Shown here: piece after piece, positions 58,198 through 64,000 of the stretch
How positions within the stretch are numbered: the stretch's first letter is position 1
Layout of the letters: the number at the start of each line of letters is the position of its first letter
Assembly: GCF_037176765.1 (NCBI RefSeq)
Contig: NC_090023.1
Coordinates: 204,694,506-204,758,505, forward strand
Direction: 5' to 3'
Source: Anolis sagrei
Lineage: Eukaryota > Chordata > Lepidosauria > Squamata > Anolidae
DNA length: 64,000 bases
Program-made: the position numbers and the translations under genes
Notes under the pieces: generated by a model
Databases searched by the model: none
What the model saw: the letters and a program-made list of their open reading frames with translations, nothing else
Told to the model about the DNA's origin: nothing

Positions 58198-58424
58198 GGC
58201 TTTATTCTGTTAGTGCACATCAGAGAGCAATGTGTTGCAATATTTTACAATAACTGTATTTTCCAAACATTCTTCAAGGACAATCTATAGAGTGTTTTGC
58301 AACAGGCAGGTCACACTGTTCCAGGAAAGAGCATCACAGTTGCAACTTCAGGATATAGGATCTAAAGATGTTCCCATACCAGAGATTACATTGTCCAACA
58401 AGGTTCCAGGTCTTGTCAGATGTA

Positions 58425-58556
58425 AGGCCCCTTCTACTCTACCATATAATCCAGATTATTTGCTTTGAACTGGATTATATGGGTCTACACTGCCATATAA
58501 TCAAGTTCAAAGCAAATAATCTGGATTTTTTATGGTAGTGTAGAAGAGGTCTAAGG
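58425..58556. mobile_element. Palindromic MITE, GGCCCTTCCACAC family
   Basis: 'ggccccttctactctaccatataatccagattatttgctttgaactgg...agttcaaagcaaataatctggattttttatggtagtgtagaagaggtc'. Nearly perfect palindrome. Confidence 0.8.
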
Positions 58557-58695
58557 GCCCTTCCACACAGCCATATAACCCAGAATATCAAGGCAGATAA
58601 TCCACAATATCTTCTTTGAACCAGATTATCTGAGTCCACACTGCCATATAATCCAGTTCAACATGGATTTTATATAGCTGTGTGGAAGGGGTCTA
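58557..58695. mobile_element. Palindromic MITE, second adjacent copy
   Basis: 'gggcccttccacacagccatataacccagaatatcaaggc...ctttgaaccagattatctgagtcc...ttcaacatggattttatatagctgtgtggaaggggtc', with taa on both sides. The 3-bp TWA duplication suggests PIF/Harbinger. Confidence 0.8.
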
Positions 58696-59405
58696 ATGGG
58701 GGAGGCCTGGCTCAAGAGCAGTACGTGTGAAAAAGATCTTGGAGTCCTCGTGGACAACAAGTTAAACATGAGCCAACAATGTGATGTGGCAGCAAAAAAA
58801 GCTAATGGGATTTTGGCCTGCATCAATAGGAGCATAGTGTCTAGATCTAGGGAAGTAATGCTACCCCTCTATTCCGCTTTGGTTAGACCACACCTGGAAT
58901 ATTGTGTTGAATTCTGGGCACCACAATTCAAGAGAGATAATGACAAGCTGGAATGTGTCCAGAGGAGGGCGACTAAAATGATCAAGGGTCTGGAGAACAA
59001 GCTCTATGAGGAGCGGCTTAAGGAGCTGGGCATGTTTAGCCTGAAGAAGAGAAAGCTGAGAGGAGATATGATAGCCATGTATAAATATTTGAGAGGAAGC
59101 CACAGGGAGGAGGGAGCAAGCTTGTTTTCTGCTTCCCTGGAGACTAGGACGCGGAACAATGGCTTCAAACTACAAGAGAGGAGATTCCACCTGAACAAGA
59201 GGAAGAACTTCCTGACTGTGAGAGCCGTTCAGCAGTGGAACTCACTGCCCCGGAGTGTGGTGGAGGCTCCTTCTTTAGAAGCTTTTAAACAGAGGCTGGA
59301 TGGCCATCTGTCAGGGGTGATTTGAATGCAATATTCCTGCTTCTTGGCAGGGGGTTGGAGTGGATGGCCCATGAAGTCTCTTCCAACTCTTTGATTCTAT
59401 GATTC
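58696..59405 (+). mobile_element. CR1 LINE, reverse-transcriptase C-terminus and 3' end
   Basis: A single open frame of about 209 codons covers [66 protein letters not shown] and [15 protein letters not shown]. The CR1 3' end '..tccaactctttgattctatgattct' follows. A 5'-truncated but frame-intact copy, so relatively young. A fold-back element follows directly. Confidence 0.95.
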
Positions 59406-59408
59406 TAA

Positions 59409-59738
59409 GAGCCGCCGCAAACTAGCCTCCTGCGGGAGCAAACTGTGCCAGCATGTCCATGACGTCATGAGACTCCGCCTCTCTCTCCGCCCCTTTCTCC
59501 GCCCCTTTCTCTGTGCCAGCGTGGTTTTTCTTTTGCTAGGGCAGCATTGCCAGCATACTCTCATTGTTGAATTCTGTCAACAACGAGAGTACGGTGGCAA
59601 TGCTGCCCTTGCAAAGGAAAAACCACGCTGGTACGGAGAAAGAGGCAGAGAAAGGGGCGGGGAGAGAGGCGGAGTCTCATGACATCATGGACGTGCTGGC
59701 ACAGTTTGCTCCCGTAGGAGGCTAGTTTGCGGCGGCTC
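59409..59738. mobile_element. 330-bp fold-back element
   Basis: Both halves are reverse complements over nearly their whole length, from GAGCCGCCGCAAACTAGCCTCC to GGAGGCTAGTTTGCGGCGGCTC, with taa at both sides (59406-59408, 59739-59741). A CRE palindrome tgacgtca lies at 59460-59467. GC-box-like 'ccgcccctttctccgcccc' repeats occur in one arm. It sits at the end of a CR1 copy. Confidence 0.88.
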
Positions 59739-60199
59739 TAAGTTTCAAGGTGTCAGTTCACTCCAATCCATGAGTGTGTCTGATAAAAATTCAAAATTTC
59801 CAGTCTGCTTGGCATCAGTTCAAAAAGAGAGACTGTGATAACATCAACATAGTATTCTCTTGATTTCTTTTCTCACAGTTTCACATAGGTGTTGAAAACA
59901 AGGAACTCCACTAATAATGGGTGAGCAGATTTCAGGCTTGCATATTCTATTGTTCAACTAGGGCCTTGAGATCAACAATCTGGTGCCAGATGTTAAAGTT
60001 ATGGCTGTTGATGTCTAACATTTTGAATCCACACATTGGTTCTGAGTATTTGAACAGAATAGGATTCATAGTCCATTAAAAATAAAGACCAAGAATTACC
60101 TTTGGTTTCAACAGCATAAATCAAAATACTGTGAATTTTTGTTGGCATGATTGGATCCAAACATAGATTAAATTAGGTCTGTGAATAGAAGTCGTCGTC

Positions 60200-60395
60200 C
60201 GTCCCCCCAAACTAAACCCAGACAGGCCCAAAACCCAGACAAGCCCTTCCAGACAGGCCCAAAACATGGGACCTATCTCACTTTTTATCTGAGGCATCCA
60301 AACAATGCCACAGGTAAAAGTGAAATAATTCAGAGTAACTCAGGGTTTCCTGGTTTATTCTGCATTAATTAAACATCTCTAAAGATGCCTCTCTC
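60200..60395. repeat. MITE piece, GGGCCTGTCTGGA family
   Basis: 'cccttccagacaggcccaaaacatgggacctatctcactttttatctgaggcatcc' is the complement of text at 3066-3145, followed by 'ctgcattaattaaacatctct'. Confidence 0.5.
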
Positions 60396-60639
60396 TACAG
60401 TCCTCCTGAATTGAGAAGATGGAGCATCAAGAGGTGCTCCATTTACCAGCAGGACTTGGGAATATGGCCTTCACCCAGGCACAGCAGGCACATGCTGTGG
60501 CAGTCTGAGTCTGGGAGTTTGCCTCCGCAAGTCCCACATTTCTTTTTAAAGAATGTGGTGGACATTTTACAATTAAGGACTAGCTTGAGGCTATTGTCAA
60601 GGAGGTTCGAGTTGGGGCTGGCAGAAGAATGAGAGAAGG

Positions 60640-62138
60640 TAGGTATGGCAGTCAGAGTCAGGTCTTTCTAACATGCATAGTTCCAATACTTCATCAAAGA
60701 CTAAGATTCCTTGTTGAGCATCTGGTGTCATATTAGAAATCAGACAAAGTCAAGTGAAAGTTTGACATTGATACATAAAAGAGTGATGTAAGTTATAAGT
60801 ATACATCTAAAAGCATCTGAAGGTCATCCAGTCTAATGTAGACAGCCCCATATTCAAATAGCAAGGTTATTAATTGATGTCCAATTGAGTGAATTACATA
60901 GCATGACAGAAAGAGCAGTTAAGCAGTAAAAATACAGAGGACACCAAAATAAGACATTGATCCATTATTTATTTTACATTGATGCAAACAATACCCATTT
61001 TGCCTTTCTTTCCTTGCCAATGTAGAATTTTTCAACATTTCTTCATTTGCAAAGATATTTAGAAGATTGATGTCCTTAATCTTTTCTTTTTAAATCAAAT
61101 CTACTGACTTTCATTTATAAACATTTTACTTTGCTCAGGATATCTGGTGCATTGCTAATAATCCCATGTTTTCATAGCAATTTGGAAATGTTCTGTTCTC
61201 CAGCATTCTAATTGAAAGTGACGTAAGATCCATCTTTTCTTTCCTCATTATTTCAAGAATTACTCATCGTTGATTTAAAAATTGCACACACATACACACT
61301 TTATGCACGAATAGATTAAATCAGCTTTTGACTGTTGTATGGATAAAACAGTGGTGACTAATTTAACCTTTTTAAATAGAAAATAAGTCATTATAAACTT
61401 AACTCACATTTAATAAATATTTGTTTTAACTGCTGTTGTAATATTTTTGCCACTAAGTGATTTGTTCCGCTCAATATGATTTATATGATCACAGTTCTAT
61501 GTAGCCATATCATATTTTGTGGTTACACTGATTTTGAAAAATCTATTCATTTTGTGAATTGTGGTAATTTCACTTGCTTTTGAAATGTTATTTTTCATGC
61601 AAAAGTACATTATCTAGCATTTGGCCATTATGAAAACATGGATCTCAAATGGATGGTGTTTACAAGACTAACCACTGTCTGCTGCTACTAGAAATGCTTT
61701 GTTAAGATGAACAGTTGGACCAAGTGTTCAACTAATAGGTGCTCCAACTCAAACCTGAATCATTCTATAGGACATAGAAATCAGAAAAATGATTTTTGAA
61801 GATTCAGTTAAGTTCATAAACCAGCCATAGCTATGGGTTGCCACCTCTCATTTCCTGGTATGATTATAGTTAGGAAAGCTTCACAAAGATGATTAATCAT
61901 GTGTGGGTGAGGATCTCATCTGGGCTAGAAGTATCATCTACAGCCAGTTTATGTTATGAAGAAACTTGAGATTCCATACACTTTTGGAAGAGACAGCAGT
62001 GGCTTTCATGCTCTGCCTGTGGACTTCTATTTAGTAAAGTGCTCCATTTGCTAAGACAGATGTGGCATTCTTTGCACAATGACTGAATTGTCTTGCACAG
62101 TTACAGCAATTTGATACATTTTTAACTGCCATAACACC
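60640..62138. other. No recognisable feature
   Basis: About 1.5 kb of AT-rich sequence with low repeat content. No splice-bounded frames that I trust. Confidence 0.45.
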
Positions 62139-62146
62139 ATCTAATG

Positions 62147-62617
62147 CAGTGGTTCCCAATTTTTTTTTTTACCAGGGACCACTTGCCCAGGTACCATTTT
62201 GACCAGGGACTACTTAACCAGGGATCACTCTCCAACGTTAGTACCAAAAGGGTTACGAATCAGTTTTGGGTCAACTTTAGATTCAGTTTGGTTATTTGTG
62301 GTGCTGATTCAGAAAACTGCATTGGATAGACCACATCAGCTCTAATTTCTGATACAGAACATTTGTCATCCAGTAGTCACCATCTGCTCGCCCACAGAAA
62401 ATCATATTTAATAATCTAGAGCTGATGTAGTGGTAGTAGTAATATTTGATAGGTAGTCAGCCTTTCCCCTCCCAACATCCCTGTTGACTCAGCATGATAA
62501 GAGGGTTTCGTGAGACCAGTTGCTCTCTTTGCCACATGGTTTCAAGATAATGGTGTAGTAATGGTGGGGCCGCGGACCATATTTTCATTCTTGTGAACCA
62601 CAGATTGGGAACCACTG
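62147..62617. mobile_element. hAT non-autonomous transposon
   Basis: CAGTGGTTCCCAAT and ATTGGGAACCACTG are perfect inverted ends. atctaatg flanks both sides (62139-62146, 62618-62625). It is related to the element at 7539-7966 across the left ~250 bp, but with a different right half. Confidence 0.92.
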
Positions 62618-62625
62618 ATCTAATG

Positions 62626-62745
62626 GAATCCTGGAATTTGTAAATTTGGGCAGTGTTTAGAATTCCCTTCCAAAGTGTTCAAGAGTCTCATGAAACTAAT
62701 ATTTCCAGGATTCCATTGGATGAAGCTATAGTAATTAAAGTGGAA
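62626..62745. repeat. Fold-back MITE fragment next to hAT copy
   Basis: 'atggaatcctggaatttgtaaatt' and 'atttccaggattccattgg' face each other. 'aattaaagtggaatcaaa' resembles the arms of the element at 41801. Confidence 0.5.
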
Positions 62746-62837
62746 TCAAAGTTCTTCAATTATACTGTATGAAGACCTATGTCATATCAATCAGTCAATA
62801 AGTTAGCATGTCACTAAACCTGAGGGGAAACTGTGTG

Positions 62838-62858
62838 TGTGGGGGGGGGGGGGGGGGA
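62838..62858. repeat. Poly-G tract
   Basis: A (TG)n lead then about 17 G. It lies in an unassigned repeat-like stretch with further G runs at 62945-62975. Confidence 0.8.
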
Positions 62859-63848
62859 AGGTTCCATTTTTCATACTACAAGAGGTGTACCAGCACACTT
62901 GTGGGTGATGTTGTATCCATTTTGATTCTATTTTTGTCCCATTTGGGGTTTTTTGTGGGGGGCGTCTTGGAATTGTGGGGGCCAAACAGTTGTGTTTTAT
63001 AGCATTTTGAAGCTATTTGGGAGGGGGGAACTGGGGGAATGAAAAATGCATGAAATTAATATATTGTAAGTACCATCTGAAAGTTTATATAAATGTATAT
63101 ATATTTAAATAAGAGAATGACAAGCACTCAGATGAAAATATCTGTTTTAATAATAGGGATTATTAAGTAAGCTGAAAACTTAATATTTGATTATTAAATG
63201 TAAACTAACCATTTGATATCTTATAAAATTTTATGCAAGCAAAATCTAAAAGAAGTAAATATCCAAACTTCAACACTACCCAGAGTTTGGGAACTTTCGG
63301 AGACTACAGGAATCCCTTAGCCCAAATTGCCAATTGTGCTGGAAGAGGTATTCTGGAAGCTGGGGTACAACATATTTTTTCAAATTCTTGTTGAAAGATA
63401 TCTGTCAAAAATTCAAAAATTCTTTTGAGATACCAGCATGAAATTGTCGGGTGGGGTCTACTGCTGGTTTTTTGGGGCAACATTGCCTCAAAGCAAACAT
63501 CACAATTTACCTTTCCCAGTTTAGAATCAAATGTAGGAGGATGAATCTTGAAGCACAGGGAGATTTGCACATACACAAAGATTACGAAGAGAATGACAAG
63601 GTCCATGCTTTGTCGAATTATGTATTTATGCCAGACTTGGTGAAAACTGAATCTAGACAGGCTTTTACTGTTGGATATGGACATGGGAACACTGCCAAAA
63701 AATTCACCACAAAGGGAAAATGATTTGTTTACAGTTGCTAGACACCCATGCTAATGAAACAGCCCAAAGAAAAGATATAATATGTGCTGTGAAAAATAGA
63801 ACTCCTTGTTTGTCTAGCAGGATGATAAATTTGACAACAAAGACTTAC

Positions 63849-63953
63849 AAAAACACTGTTTTCCCCAAATGCTATAAAGACTTGTTTCTGTGACATTTGA
63901 ATCAATCCACCGTATGTTACTTATTTGGAGTAGGATTTTTTTGGTAACAATTT
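63849..63953 (-). CDS. Candidate exon of an unidentified gene
   Basis: A strong acceptor (tttttttgttgcag) and donor (TTT/GTAAGT) bound 105 bases. Only one frame is open through the exon, reading ILLQISNIRWIDSNVTETSL and ending CF plus one base. It enters needing one base and leaves in phase 1, which fits the exon at 43620-43768. I do not recognise the family. NVT is a possible N-glycosylation site. A chance open frame of this size between splice-like sites is possible. Confidence 0.38.
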
Positions 63954-64000
63954 CTGCAACAAAAAAAAGTGGAAAATAGTTAATTGTCAGAGTACTCCCT

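Noticed and set aside
63482-63600. Minus-strand frame starting MDLVILFVIFVYVQISL, followed by a donor-like site, as a signal-peptide exon.
   Set aside because: It falls between candidate exons whose phases already match without it. Upstream acceptor phases give stops, and hydrophobic leaders arise easily in AT-rich DNA.

Overview
The window looks like squamate reptile DNA, most likely an anole-type lizard. It is AT-rich and intron-dominated. It carries BovB/RTE, CR1, L2 and L1-type LINE pieces, tRNA-derived and 5S-derived SINEs, Tigger/mariner and hAT transposons, and a very abundant palindromic MITE beginning GGCCCTTCCACAC. That mixture is typical of lizards. The species assignment is inference, made without a database.

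The one clearly recognisable host gene lies on the minus strand from 28391 down to 5469. It is a secreted pancreatic-lipase-family gene, closest by recall to PNLIPRP3. I could follow 12 coding exons with matching splice sites and phases, giving 476 codons. They cover a signal peptide, an alpha/beta-hydrolase domain with an intact Ser-Asp-His triad, and a C-terminal PLAT domain. A polyadenylation signal lies about 30 bases after the stop. The ATG directly follows a strong splice acceptor, so an untranslated first exon probably lies further upstream.

From 28.4 to 64 kb most of the sequence is repeats. On the minus strand there are four or five short, phase-compatible open exons (63849-63953, 43620-43768, 42414-42481, 41509-41574, perhaps one near 40363). 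They may be part of a second gene, of unknown identity, interrupted by about 20 kb of inserted repeats.

The largest mobile element, 52936-58197, is a recently inserted Ty3/gypsy-related LTR retrotransposon. Its domain order is gag-protease-integrase-reverse transcriptase-RNase H, which is the Gmr1 arrangement. It has near-identical 821-bp LTRs and a 4-bp target duplication, and it appears broken. Other notable pieces are an 817-bp hAT element (44667-45483) with a CpG-rich, promoter-like core; a 330-bp fold-back element (59409-59738) carrying a CRE palindrome; and a 108-bp near-perfect inverted repeat at 19211-19672 inside the lipase intron.

The lipase introns hold almost every repeat class seen elsewhere in the window, but none of the identified insertions interrupts a coding exon.
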